64,000 nucleotides of DNA from Natronocella acetinitrilica. Lineage in GTDB: Bacteria > Pseudomonadota > Gammaproteobacteria > Nitrococcales > Aquisalimonadaceae. This document shows, piece after piece, positions 53,578 through 62,188 of the stretch (positions are counted from its first letter, which is position 1; the number at the start of each line of letters is the position of its first letter). The notes beneath the pieces were generated by a model. That model had not been told where the DNA came from and ran no database searches. It was given only the letters and a program-made list of their open reading frames with translations. The stretch is from contig NZ_JALJXV010000005.1 of the NCBI RefSeq assembly GCF_024170285.1, positions 124,001-188,000 of the forward strand, in the 5' to 3' direction. A program made the translations under genes and the position numbers.

Positions 53578-54309
53578 TCAGTCTTTCCCGATACGAGTGA
53601 GGTTGACCACGATAAAAATCACCAGCAAGGCGGCGGCCAGCGCAAACCATTGCACCGCGTAGCCGCGATTGCGTTCCGGCCCGAAACCTGACGGGTGATC
53701 AGGTCGCCATTGCCGGACAAATCCACCTGGCAAGCTGGCATCCATGCGCAGAACCATGGGCAGCAACTCGTAACCGAGCCGCGTGGACAGTTCGTCGTAG
53801 TCGATGAACTGGATGCGTAGCGGCCAGCCCGATTCGCCATCCGCAATCCCACCCAGGCGAATGCCCGTTGGCGGTCCGTGATCCAGGTGGCCGCGTAACG
53901 CCGTCGGAGCGCCGCTGATCGGCAAGTCCGGCAGGTCTCTCCGACTGCGCCCGGTGGGAACCCAGCCCCGATCGACGAGAATGGCAGCGTCGCCGCCCTC
54001 CAGAAGCAGCGGTGTCAGCACGTGGTATCCGGCTTCCTGCCGATAGACCTGGTTGTCCAGCAGGAGCTGATGGTCGGCGTCCAGTACACCGCGGGCATCA
54101 GCTTCGCGGAACAGGTCGTCCACCGGATCGGGTACGCTTGCGTTCAAGGAAATCGGCGCCCGCTCTCCCCGCGCATCGAATGCGGCGAGACTCGCTTCTT
54201 TCTGCTGGGCCCGATCCAGTTGCCAGAAACCCAGCGACAACAGGATGGGGAACGTAACCAGCGTGGCCAGTGTCGGTATCACTCGTGGCCTGAAGCGGAA
54301 GCCGGGCAT
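53578..54309 (-). CDS. SURF1-family oxidase assembly protein
   Basis: 243 residues with one helix near each end (about 9-28 and 214-234) and the SURF1 markers LGFWQLDRAQQKEA near the N-terminus, ILVDRGWVPTGRSRRDLP in the middle and GYAVQWFALA at the second helix. SURF1 helps insert haem A into subunit I. ATG 54309 follows AGGAGAAGGC. It is divergent from the DUF2909 gene and 2 bases from the next gene. Confidence 0.93.
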   Translation of the reverse strand: MPGFRFRPRVIPTLATLVTFPILLSLGFWQLDRAQQKEASLAAFDARGERAPISLNASVPDPVDDLFREADARGVLDADHQLLLDNQVYRQEAGYHVLTPLLLEGGDAAILVDRGWVPTGRSRRDLPDLPISGAPTALRGHLDHGPPTGIRLGGIADGESGWPLRIQFIDYDELSTRLGYELLPMVLRMDASLPGGFVRQWRPDHPSGFGPERNRGYAVQWFALAAALLVIFIVVNLTRIGKD

Positions 54310-54432
54310 GCCTTCTCCTGTCACGGATTGCGTCAGCGGCCAATCGGGGCATACTGAGCGCGCATCGCCCCGCCAAGCTCAACGCGGCGTTTTGCCGCAT
54401 TCCCGGAATCGGATCACCGACGGCAATTATCC

Positions 54433-54654
54433 ATGACTATTCTGAGCAAAATTCTGATCGTGCTGTTCCTCATCGCCATCGTCGCAAGCCTGGCGTCCGG
54501 CGCTTTCTTCCTGATTCGCGACCAGAGCGATTCACGCCGCGTGGTCCGCGCCCTGACCGTGCGTATCACTCTCTCGGTGCTGCTGTTCCTGATTCTGATC
54601 GCGCTGGTGTTCTCCGGCGTGATTCAGCCGAACAACCCCTACGGACCTCGCTGA
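54433..54654 (+). CDS. Twin-transmembrane DUF2909 protein
   Basis: 73 residues with two transmembrane helices (about 5-27 and 47-65) separated by the charged RDQSDSRRVVRALTVR. The family regularly sits inside cytochrome oxidase clusters of Pseudomonas-like gammaproteobacteria, on the opposite strand from the others, as here. A role in oxidase assembly or stability is inferred from position only. Confidence 0.87.
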   Translation: MTILSKILIVLFLIAIVASLASGAFFLIRDQSDSRRVVRALTVRITLSVLLFLILIALVFSGVIQPNNPYGPR

Positions 54655-54682
54655 GTCTGTGGCGAGTGGCTGCGGACAGAAC

Positions 54683-54706
54683 ACGGGGCCGGTTGACCGG
54701 CCCCGT
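54683..54706. terminator. Hairpin between convergent DUF2909 and coxC genes
   Basis: ACGGGGCCGG and CCGGCCCCGT form a perfect 10-bp stem with a TTGA loop, 28 bases beyond the DUF2909 stop. There is no strong T-run, so efficiency is doubtful. Confidence 0.55.
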
Positions 54707-54754
54707 TATCGGACGGGAAAGCGACCGGAAAGTTCCCGGCCGCCGCGGCTGATG

Positions 54755-55624
54755 TCAGAGCAGGTACACCACCACGTAGAGCAGCAGCCACACCACGTCG
54801 ACAAAGTGCCAATACCACGCCGCTGCTTCGAAGCCGAAGTGGTTATCCGGCGTGAAGTGTCCACGGATGACGCGGAACAGGATAACCAGCAGGGCAATGG
54901 CGCCGATGGTCACATGGACACCGTGGAAACCGGTCAGCATGAAGAACACCGAACCGTAGATGCCAGTGTCAAGCCGCAGGTTGAGGTCGGTGTAGGCGTA
55001 GATGTACTCGTAGATCTGCACCGACATGAACAACGCACCCAGCGCGACGGTCGCGGCCAGACCCCAGATCACTTTCTTGCGATGATTTTCCTTGATCGCG
55101 TGGTGCGCGATGGTCAGCGTCACACCCGAGGTCAGCAGGATGAGGGTATTGATAGTGGGCAGGGCCCAGGCGCCCATGGGGGTGAACTCCAGGGCACGGA
55201 ACATCTCCCCCGGTCCGGCGGTAGGCCAGCTCAAGGTAACCGAATCCCAGAGGAAGCGGCTGGTTGCAGGGTCTTCACCGCCAAGCCACGGAATCGAGAA
55301 CACACGGGCGTAGAACAGCGCGCCAAAGAACGCGCCGAAGAACATGACCTCCGAGAAGATGAACCAGGCCATCCCCTGACGGAAGGAAATATCCACCTGA
55401 GTGTTGTATTTGCCGGCGACGCTCTCGTGGATCACATCTCGAAACCACATCACCGTCATGATCAACGTGATGATGGCACCGACCACCATCAGCGGCATGC
55501 CCCAGCCAGCGCCGTTCAGGTACCCCGAGAAGCCGGCGGCGAGCAACACCATGCCCGGCACCCCAAATACCGGCCAACGGCTATCGTGGGGGACGTAGTA
55601 CGCCTGTTGTTCTGATTGACTCAT
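54755..55624 (-). CDS. coxC: Cytochrome c oxidase subunit III
   Basis: 289 residues, seven transmembrane helices. VMFFGAFFGALFYARV and FTPMGAWALPTINTLILLTSGVTLT are typical, as is the C-terminal LTGFHGVHVTIGAIALLVILFR and WYWHFVDVVWLLLYVVVYLL. N-terminal YYVPHDSRWPVFG matches the bacterial two-helix-plus-five layout. It lies downstream of ctaG in the coxB-coxA-ctaG-coxC order. The gap of 47 bases to ctaG has only the ribosome-binding region. Confidence 0.96.
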   Translation of the reverse strand: MSQSEQQAYYVPHDSRWPVFGVPGMVLLAAGFSGYLNGAGWGMPLMVVGAIITLIMTVMWFRDVIHESVAGKYNTQVDISFRQGMAWFIFSEVMFFGAFFGALFYARVFSIPWLGGEDPATSRFLWDSVTLSWPTAGPGEMFRALEFTPMGAWALPTINTLILLTSGVTLTIAHHAIKENHRKKVIWGLAATVALGALFMSVQIYEYIYAYTDLNLRLDTGIYGSVFFMLTGFHGVHVTIGAIALLVILFRVIRGHFTPDNHFGFEAAAWYWHFVDVVWLLLYVVVYLL

Positions 55625-55671
55625 GTGACTTTTCCTCGTTACGGCCCCGAGCCGGCCTGCAGATTCTCTGA

Positions 55672-56253
55672 TCAGCGTGCCCCGACGTGCAGGCTGGCAT
55701 CGTTTTCGTCGAATTCGGGTTCATCCCCTGCGGATATGTCGAACAAGGTATACGACAGGGTGACGGTCGTGGTGCGATCCGGCAGCGCCGGATCGATGAA
55801 GAAGGTGACCGGCATTCGCCGCGTCTCCCCCTCATCGAAGCGTTGCTCGGTAAAACAGAAGCATTCGGTCTTCTTGAAATGGCGTCCTGCCGTTCCCGGC
55901 GCGACACTGGGAACAATCTGAGTCACGCCTGCCCCGCCGCGTGCGTTCTCCACCTTGAAGTAGGCCGTGTAAAGCTCACCCGGCTGCACTTCCATGCGGG
56001 ACTCTTCGGCCCGGAACGTCCATGGATGCCGCTGATTGACGCTGGACACGAATTCGACGGTTACCGTGCGATCCACATTACCGGCACCCGCAGGCCCCTC
56101 CGCCGCCTGGGTGGACACGAAACCGTTGAAGCCGGTTACCTCGCAGAACTTCTCGTAGATGGGCACCATGGCAAAGCCGAAAGCGAACATGCCCACCACC
56201 AGAAGCAGCATGCGACTGACTACGCGCGTGTGATTGGCCCTGCTCTCACTCAT
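55672..56253 (-). CDS. ctaG: Cytochrome oxidase CuB-assembly protein CtaG/Cox11
   Basis: 193 residues. One N-terminal helix (LLLVVGMFAFGFAMVPIY) and a periplasmic immunoglobulin-like domain with the copper motif CFCF in FKKTECFCFTEQRF. Cox11 delivers copper to CuB of subunit I. It is followed 47 bases later by coxC and overlaps the preceding 40-residue gene by the ATGA arrangement. Confidence 0.94.
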   Translation of the reverse strand: MSESRANHTRVVSRMLLLVVGMFAFGFAMVPIYEKFCEVTGFNGFVSTQAAEGPAGAGNVDRTVTVEFVSSVNQRHPWTFRAEESRMEVQPGELYTAYFKVENARGGAGVTQIVPSVAPGTAGRHFKKTECFCFTEQRFDEGETRRMPVTFFIDPALPDRTTTVTLSYTLFDISAGDEPEFDENDASLHVGAR

Positions 56254-56372
56254 AGCATCTGCATCCCGATGAAGGTCAGATAAAGCCCGAAGGCTACTGC
56301 GCCCAGTACGGCGGCGGTCACGTAGACCCGCCGCCGCCTGTGCCGATCGTTGGGATCAGGAGACTGCTCCAA
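56250..56372 (-). CDS. 40-residue single-membrane-span peptide between coxA and ctaG
   Basis: A TTG-started frame gives LEQSPDPNDRHRRRRVYVTA followed by a hydrophobic helix (AVLGAVAFGLYLTFIGMQML), ending TGA in an ATGA overlap with the ctaG start. GGGGGTG lies four bases before the TTG. Basic residues just before the helix predict the N-terminus inside. Tiny single-span proteins occur at this point in other bacterial oxidase clusters; an assembly or stability role is inferred. Below the usual size cut-off for gene callers. Confidence 0.62.
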   Translation of the reverse strand: MEQSPDPNDRHRRRRVYVTAAVLGAVAFGLYLTFIGMQML

Positions 56373-56380
56373 TGCACCCC

Positions 56381-57964
56381 CTACTTCACCACTGGCGGTT
56401 GTTCAAAGGTGTGGTAGGGCGCCGGCGAGGGCAGCGTCCACTCCAGACCCTGAGCACCTTCCCAGACCTGATCGCTGGCCTTCTCTCCACCACGGACACA
56501 CTTGATGATCACCCAGAGGAAGATCAGCTGTGACAGGCCGAAAGCAAAGCCACCGATGGACGAGATCATGTTGAACTCGGCGAACTGCAAGGCATAGTCC
56601 GGGATACGACGCGGCATGCCGGCGAGCCCGAGGAAGTGCTGCGGAAAGAACAGGATGTTCACCGTGATGGCGGACAGCCAGAAGTGCCACTTCCCGAGGC
56701 GCTCGTCATACATGTTGCCGGTCCACTTGGGCAGCCAGAAGTAGACCGCCGCCATGATGGAGAAGATGGCACCCGACACCAGCACGTAGTGGAAATGCGC
56801 CACCACGAAGTAGGTGTCGTGGTACTGGAGATCCACCGGGGCCAGCGCCAGCATGACGCCGGACAGACCACCCACCGTGAACAGGATCACGAAGGCGATG
56901 GCGAACAGCATCGGCGTCTCGAAGGTCATGGACCCCTGCCACATGGTGGCCATCCAGTTGAAAATCTTCACGCCCGTGGGAACCGCCACCAGCATGGTGG
57001 CATACATGAAGAACAGCTGACCGGAGATGGGCATGCCCACCGAGAACATGTGGTGACCCCAGACGATGAAGCTGAGGAACGCGATGCTCGCGGTGGCATA
57101 CACCATGGAACTGTAGCCGAACAGCGGCTTGCGGGCGAAGGTCGGAATGATCGCCGACACGATACCGAAGGCCGGAAGAATCAGGATGTAGACCTCGGGA
57201 TGCCCGAAGAACCAGAAGATGTGCTGGAACATCACCGGATCGCCGCCACCAGCAGCGTTGAAGAAACTGGTCCCGAAGTACTGATCGGTGAGCAGCATGG
57301 TCACCGCACCTGCCAGCACCGGCATCACCGCCACGATGAGAAATGCGGTAATCAGCCAGGCCCAGACGAAGAGCGGCATCTTCATCAGGGTCATGCCAGG
57401 CGCGCGCATGTTGAGGATCGTGGCAACGATGTTGATCGACCCCATGATCGACGAGATACCAAGAATGTGCACCGCGAAGATCAGGAACGGAAAGGCATCA
57501 CCCAACTGCAATACCAGCGGCGGATACATGGTCCAACCGCCGGCTGGGCCGCCACCCGGCAGGAACAGGGTCAGCAGCAGCAGGACAAAGCCCGCCGGCA
57601 GCAGCCAGAACGCCCAGTTGTTGACCCGGGGCAGCGCCATATCGGGCGCACCGATCTGCACCGGAATCAGCCAGTTGGCCAGACCAGTGAATGCCGGCAT
57701 GACCGCACCGAAAATCATCACCAGGGCGTGCATGGTGGTCATCTGGTTGAAGAAATGCGGATCAACCAGATTCAGCCCGGGCTGAAACAGCTCGGCCCGG
57801 ATCACCATCGCCATACCACCACCCACGAAGAACATGATCAGGGCAAAGACCATGTAGAGGACGCCCAGGTCCTTGTGGTTCGTAGTGAACAGCCAACGGG
57901 TGATCCCCGGCGGCGGCCCGTGGTGGTGATCGTCGTGGTGCGTGTCGTGAGTCGTCGAACTCAT
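56381..57964 (-). CDS. coxA: Cytochrome c oxidase subunit I
   Basis: 527 residues, twelve transmembrane helices. Catalytic core with haem a, haem a3 and CuB: FFGHPEVYILILPAFGI carries the CuB histidine cross-linked to tyrosine, the paired histidines follow in VWGHHMFSVG, and VVAHFHYVLVSGAIF holds the haem ligands. NHKDLGVLYMVFAL is the N-terminal signature. A type (aa3) by the E/H-channel residues. The N-terminus has a His-rich string (THDTHHDDHHHG). It follows coxB, 35 bases downstream. Confidence 0.98.
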   Translation of the reverse strand: MSSTTHDTHHDDHHHGPPPGITRWLFTTNHKDLGVLYMVFALIMFFVGGGMAMVIRAELFQPGLNLVDPHFFNQMTTMHALVMIFGAVMPAFTGLANWLIPVQIGAPDMALPRVNNWAFWLLPAGFVLLLLTLFLPGGGPAGGWTMYPPLVLQLGDAFPFLIFAVHILGISSIMGSINIVATILNMRAPGMTLMKMPLFVWAWLITAFLIVAVMPVLAGAVTMLLTDQYFGTSFFNAAGGGDPVMFQHIFWFFGHPEVYILILPAFGIVSAIIPTFARKPLFGYSSMVYATASIAFLSFIVWGHHMFSVGMPISGQLFFMYATMLVAVPTGVKIFNWMATMWQGSMTFETPMLFAIAFVILFTVGGLSGVMLALAPVDLQYHDTYFVVAHFHYVLVSGAIFSIMAAVYFWLPKWTGNMYDERLGKWHFWLSAITVNILFFPQHFLGLAGMPRRIPDYALQFAEFNMISSIGGFAFGLSQLIFLWVIIKCVRGGEKASDQVWEGAQGLEWTLPSPAPYHTFEQPPVVK

Positions 57965-57999
57965 TGGCGTCTACCTCGTTCTGGCAATGGCTACCACGT

Positions 58000-59196
58000 T
58001 TATCTTGCGTCGCGCACATCCGCGGGCTGAATGGCGTCCGCTTCGTTGCCCCAGGCATTGCGTATGTAGGTCAGCACGCCGGCAAGCTCGGCGTCGTCAA
58101 GCCGGGGGCCGTAGGCGGCCATGGCCGTGCCCCGAACCCCGTTCACCAGCACATCAGTGACCCATTCGGCGTCTTCCATGACCCGGTCATTGCCGGCCAG
58201 GGCCGGGAAGGAACCCATGCCCTGCCCTTCCGCCTGATGACAGGCAATGCACTGGTTGTCGTAGACCTGCCGCCCAACCTGCATCAGTTCGTCTTCATCC
58301 ATGTCTTCCAGGGCAGCAGTCTCAACATCGCCGAGTTCTTCGTCGTCGGCGGCTTCAACCACGCCGTTCTCAGCGCGCTGCTCTTCCACCCAGGCGTCGT
58401 AGTCTTCCTGCTCCAGGGCAACCACCACCACCGGCATGAAGCCATGATCGCGGCCGCAGAGTTCGGCGCATTGACCACGGTAGGTGCCGGGCTCCTGAAT
58501 TTCGGCCCATGCCTCGTTGATGAAGCCGGGGATGGCATCTTTTTTCCAGCCCAGCTCAGGCACCCACCAGGCGTGGATGACGTCGTTGGCCGTGATCAGG
58601 AAACGGATTCGGGTATTCGTGGGCACAACCAGCGGGTTGTCCACATCAATCAGGTAGTGCTCAACGTCCCGCGGACGGATGTCCGGGTTGCGCTGCCGTG
58701 CGCGATCACTGTCACGGTCCAGCCGGCTGAGGAAGCTGATGTCCTCATCCAGGTAGTCGTAGCCCCACATCCACTGATAACCAGTGACCTGAATGGTCAT
58801 GTCATAGTCGCTGGTATCGTCAATCTTGATCATGGTCTGGGTCGCCGGCACGGCGATGAAGAGCAGGATCAGGAAGGGAATGACAGTCCACACCACCTCG
58901 ACGGTTGTGCTGTGGTGCCATTTGGCGGGAACCGCACCCTGGGATTTACGGAATTTCCAGATGGAATAGAAAATGCCTGCGAAAACAGCGATCCCGATGA
59001 CGCAGACGATCCAGAAAACCAGCATATGGAGGCTGTAGACCTCCTGACTGATCTCGGTCACGCCCTGCGGCAGGTTCAGCCCCCAAGGGCGCCGCCAATC
59101 CGACTCGGGCGCCGTTGCCGCCGACGCGGCGGTGACGAAGAGCATCAGCCCGACCCCCCCGGCGGTGGCCAGGATTCGCAACAGGTTGTTTTTCAT
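58000..59196 (-). CDS. coxB: Cytochrome c oxidase subunit II with fused cytochrome c domain
   Basis: 398 residues. Signal peptide, two membrane helices (about 55-120), then a cupredoxin domain with the CuA ligands in CAELCGRDHGFM (C243, C247, H251, M254). A C-terminal cytochrome c domain has the haem motif CIACH (C316, C319, H320). That makes it a caa3-type subunit. Residues about 266-305 form a very acidic linker (rich in E and D) that joins the two domains. ATG 59196 was chosen over an upstream start. Accepts electrons from cytochrome c and passes them to subunit I. Confidence 0.96.
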   Translation of the reverse strand: MKNNLLRILATAGGVGLMLFVTAASAATAPESDWRRPWGLNLPQGVTEISQEVYSLHMLVFWIVCVIGIAVFAGIFYSIWKFRKSQGAVPAKWHHSTTVEVVWTVIPFLILLFIAVPATQTMIKIDDTSDYDMTIQVTGYQWMWGYDYLDEDISFLSRLDRDSDRARQRNPDIRPRDVEHYLIDVDNPLVVPTNTRIRFLITANDVIHAWWVPELGWKKDAIPGFINEAWAEIQEPGTYRGQCAELCGRDHGFMPVVVVALEQEDYDAWVEEQRAENGVVEAADDEELGDVETAALEDMDEDELMQVGRQVYDNQCIACHQAEGQGMGSFPALAGNDRVMEDAEWVTDVLVNGVRGTAMAAYGPRLDDAELAGVLTYIRNAWGNEADAIQPADVRDAR

Positions 59197-59242
59197 TCCA
59201 CGCGCACTCCCAACTGAGTTTGGCGGCTTGTCGTCGGAAACA

Positions 59243-59746
59243 TCAGGCACGGGAGGCAACACTCCCGCCGGACGCCATGGGGCCGATGGCGGCTTCTAGC
59301 TGCCGGGCCAACGAGGCACGATCCTCTTCCGTGAGAAAAGAGCCCAATTCAACGTATACCGCTCCAGAGCGGATCAGCAGTCTCGCCGGGTGCAACCGCC
59401 GCCGGGACGGCTGAAGCAAGACTTCTGTCCACACACGTTCGAACTGCCAATGCTGGCTGGGCCCGACGTATCCCTTCTCAATGGATACAAACTGCCCGCT
59501 GATCCGAACAACTTCCCGATAGCGCCCGCGGCGGGCCGTGACATAGAGCGCTGCACCAAGCAGTGCCAACTCCAGGCCGGCGAAGGGCAGTACGGGCCAG
59601 AAGCCAGCCACGGTAAAGCCGATGGCCACGGTCAGGCACACTGCGGCAAGGAACAGATACACCCTGAGCGTCGTGCGCCAGTAGAGTCCATTGTCCGGCC
59701 GCAGTACGAAGCACCGCTCCGCCGCGGTGGACTCGGTCATCGCCAT
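59243..59746 (-). CDS. DUF2244 membrane protein
   Basis: 167 residues with two adjacent transmembrane helices (about 27-48 and 50-70) and a cytoplasmic beta-rich part containing VEKGYVGPSQHWQFERVWTE-like sequence, the DUF2244 signature. Members usually accompany cytochrome c oxidase genes; the position 46 bases ahead of coxB fits. Function unknown. Two start ATGs are close together. Confidence 0.85.
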   Translation of the reverse strand: MAMTESTAAERCFVLRPDNGLYWRTTLRVYLFLAAVCLTVAIGFTVAGFWPVLPFAGLELALLGAALYVTARRGRYREVVRISGQFVSIEKGYVGPSQHWQFERVWTEVLLQPSRRRLHPARLLIRSGAVYVELGSFLTEEDRASLARQLEAAIGPMASGGSVASRA

Positions 59747-59838
59747 GCGTCACCTCGGCCCGCCCGCAGGACGGACGCAAAATCGCGGGCCCATTCTAGT
59801 GGAGATGCCATCCGGAGAAAACCCTGCACCGCCCCTTT

Positions 59839-60522
59839 TCAACCGCCAGCGAGTAACACGGAAACATCAAGCCGGTTGCACGCGTCTCCACTGAACGACA
59901 GCCCTTGCCAGGGAATGGTTCCGAACCGTGGACCCGGCAGACGGGCATCCAGGGTGGCTATCTGCTCGTCCAGGCGCGGCACATCGGCCTCGGTCTGAAC
60001 CGCTACCCAACCGGCCAGACGCAGGCCGTCACCGACGATGGCCTCGCTGCTCAGCACGGCATGGTTCAGACAGCCAAGCCGGATGGCAACCACCAACACC
60101 ACGGGCAGACCCAGGCCAGCGGCCAGATTGGCCATGGTATGGCCGGACGACAAAGGAACCCGCCAGCCTCCTGCCCCTTCCACCACCAGACACTCGTCTG
60201 CTGTCGCGAGACCCTGCACATGACGAATCAGCCGGGAGCAATCGATCTCGATGCCAGCCTCTGCGGCCGCCAGGTGCGGTGACGCCGGAGCCGGTAGCGC
60301 AACCGGGTTGACGTCGCTGTAGGCAATGGCTCGCGCCGATGCGGCTTGAAGAGCAAGAGCGTCGTCGTTGCGCCAGCCGCCAGCGGTGTGCATGCAGCCG
60401 GCTGCCACCGGCTTGACACCGATGGCAGGAATTCCCGACTGACGAAGCGCATGGAGCAGAGAGACCGCCACCACCGTCTTGCCGACGCCTGTGTCCGTCC
60501 CGGTGACGAACCAGCCCCGCAT
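59839..60522 (-). CDS. bioD: Dethiobiotin synthetase
   Basis: 227 residues. The P-loop TGTDTGVGKTVVAVSLL is at the N-terminus, VEGAGGWRVPLS is the second nucleotide/diaminononanoate site, and GLPVVLVVAIRLGCLNHAVLS matches the family. It carboxylates 7,8-diaminopelargonate to close the ureido ring. Last gene of the bioB-bioF-bioH-bioC-bioD operon; its start overlaps the bioC stop by one base (TGATG). bioA is not in the operon. Confidence 0.95.
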   Translation of the reverse strand: MRGWFVTGTDTGVGKTVVAVSLLHALRQSGIPAIGVKPVAAGCMHTAGGWRNDDALALQAASARAIAYSDVNPVALPAPASPHLAAAEAGIEIDCSRLIRHVQGLATADECLVVEGAGGWRVPLSSGHTMANLAAGLGLPVVLVVAIRLGCLNHAVLSSEAIVGDGLRLAGWVAVQTEADVPRLDEQIATLDARLPGPRFGTIPWQGLSFSGDACNRLDVSVLLAGG

Positions 60523-61415
60523 CAGCCCCCGCCTCGAAGGGTGCGGCGCATGGCCTCCAGGGACACGGAAACTGCGCCACCTTCGTCACGACGCTGATTA
60601 ACCTCTTGACCGGCCCAGGCGTGGCCGTAGACCACCTCCCAGGTGGCGGGCAGGCGACCCTCCGGATCACGGAACTGCTCGTAAGCCTGCATCATCCGCT
60701 GCAGCCGGCGGCGGCCAGTCATGCCCCGGGTTCGCTGCCGGTGCAGATTGCGGGCTCCGATGGCCTTGAGATCCCGCATGAGATCGCCAACCCCGGTGTA
60801 GGTCAGCGTCAGGGTTTCCATGTCCATGACCGGGTCGGCGAACCCCTCGCCCACCAACATGTCGCCCAGGTCGTGCATGTCCAGAAACGGACTGACGTGG
60901 ACGTCGTCATCCGCGGCCGCCCAGCTTGCCCGCAGCTCCCGCAAGGTATCCGGCCCCAGGGTGGAGAACATCAGCAGGCCGCCGGGCCGCAGTACGCGAC
61001 GACATTCGGCAAAGACGCGCTCTGGCCTTTCGCACCACTGCAAGGTGAGGTTGGAGAACACCATGTCAACGCTGGCATCCGCCAGTGGCAGGCACTCGGC
61101 ATCAGCACAGACAGCCGGCACCGGACGCAACCAGGTGCCGTGCCGCACGGCCCGTCGCAACATCGCTGCAGAGAGGTCCAGCGCCAGCACCCGGGCCCGC
61201 CGGTAGCGCTCGCGCAAGCGCTGGACGCCGAGCCCGGTTCCAGCCCCCAGGTCCACAACAGTACTCGGTGCAAGGCGGATGAGTTGCAGCCGTTCCTGCA
61301 AGCGCTCCCCCACCTCCCGTTGCAGCACGGCCGCCTCATCGTAGGTCGCCGCGGCCGCATCGAAGGAGCGACGCAAGGCGGCCTTGTCCAGCCATGTCTC
61401 ATCGGCAGCCGTCAT
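60522..61415 (-). CDS. bioC: Malonyl-ACP O-methyltransferase
   Basis: 297 residues with a SAM-binding fold: VVDLGAGTGLGVQRLRER, LALDLSAAML, and DMVFSNLTLQWCERPERVFAECRRVL. BioC methylates malonyl-ACP so that fatty acid synthesis can build the pimelate chain. The DUF-like extension KAIGARNLHRQRTRGMTGRRRL is typical. Overlaps bioH by four bases (ATGA). Confidence 0.94.
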   Translation of the reverse strand: MTAADETWLDKAALRRSFDAAAATYDEAAVLQREVGERLQERLQLIRLAPSTVVDLGAGTGLGVQRLRERYRRARVLALDLSAAMLRRAVRHGTWLRPVPAVCADAECLPLADASVDMVFSNLTLQWCERPERVFAECRRVLRPGGLLMFSTLGPDTLRELRASWAAADDDVHVSPFLDMHDLGDMLVGEGFADPVMDMETLTLTYTGVGDLMRDLKAIGARNLHRQRTRGMTGRRRLQRMMQAYEQFRDPEGRLPATWEVVYGHAWAGQEVNQRRDEGGAVSVSLEAMRRTLRGGG

Positions 61416-62188
61416 GGCAGAGGCTCTTGCTGGTGGCAGCGATCAATATGGCCATGCACAAACTCCATCACCTGCTCCGGATGGGAAAGAAAAGGGGCAT
61501 GGCCGGCTCCGGTAATAATCCCGATGTGGCTGTCGGCAACCAGCGTGGCGCTATCCTTCAGCCCCCGGGGCAGAACCAGCGGGTCGCTGTCACCACCAAG
61601 GAATAGCGCCGGCCCATGAAATGCACGCAGACAGTCACGTGCATCCGCCTGCTCAAGCACATCAAGGGCCCCGATGAGCGTATCAGCGCAGGCAAGGGGG
61701 CGCGCTGACAGTTGCTCCTGCACCAGTCTGCGGACTCGACGACCGGCAGCACCCGGCACGGACAGCAACCGCAACAGCGCGTCGAGCCCAGCCCTGGGCG
61801 AGTCCTGCAGTGCATGGCGAACAGGCGCGAACGCCCCGGGGTCGGCACCACCCGGCCAGTCGGCAGCCCGCAGAAAACGGGGCAGGCCAGCCATCATGAC
61901 CAGGCCCCGGGCCCGGGCTGGACCGACGGCCATGGCTGCCAGCAAGGCCCCGAGTGACCAGCCGATCCAGACCGCCCCCGCCGGCAGGCTGGCCTGAAGC
62001 TCCGCCACCACAGTGTTTGCCTCGAAGGCGAAAGTAGCACTGCCATGACCATGACCGGGCAGGTCGGGTACGTGGACTCGGCCGTACGCGCCCAGTGCGC
62101 AGGCCAGCTCCGCCATGACGCCGCCATGGGTGCCCCACCCGTGGAGCAGCACGAGGTCGATTCCGCGACCATATGCCGTTACGTGCAT
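61412..62188 (-). CDS. bioH: Pimeloyl-ACP methyl ester carboxylesterase
   Basis: 258 residues, alpha/beta hydrolase with VLLHGWGTHGGV, nucleophile elbow in WIGWSLGALLA (serine), VPDLPGHGHG and the terminal ITGAGHAPFLSHPEQVM with histidine. It hydrolyses the methyl ester of pimeloyl-ACP, ending chain growth. ATG 62188 after GGGAGGAATT is preferred to a TTG one codon earlier. It overlaps the bioF stop by one base. In E. coli bioH is separate; here it is inside the operon. Confidence 0.93.
   Translation of the reverse strand: MHVTAYGRGIDLVLLHGWGTHGGVMAELACALGAYGRVHVPDLPGHGHGSATFAFEANTVVAELQASLPAGAVWIGWSLGALLAAMAVGPARARGLVMMAGLPRFLRAADWPGGADPGAFAPVRHALQDSPRAGLDALLRLLSVPGAAGRRVRRLVQEQLSARPLACADTLIGALDVLEQADARDCLRAFHGPALFLGGDSDPLVLPRGLKDSATLVADSHIGIITGAGHAPFLSHPEQVMEFVHGHIDRCHQQEPLP

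Noticed and set aside
56636-59217. Two long plus-strand frames opposite coxA and coxB
   Set aside because: Gly/His/Gln-rich antisense shadows of certain genes.
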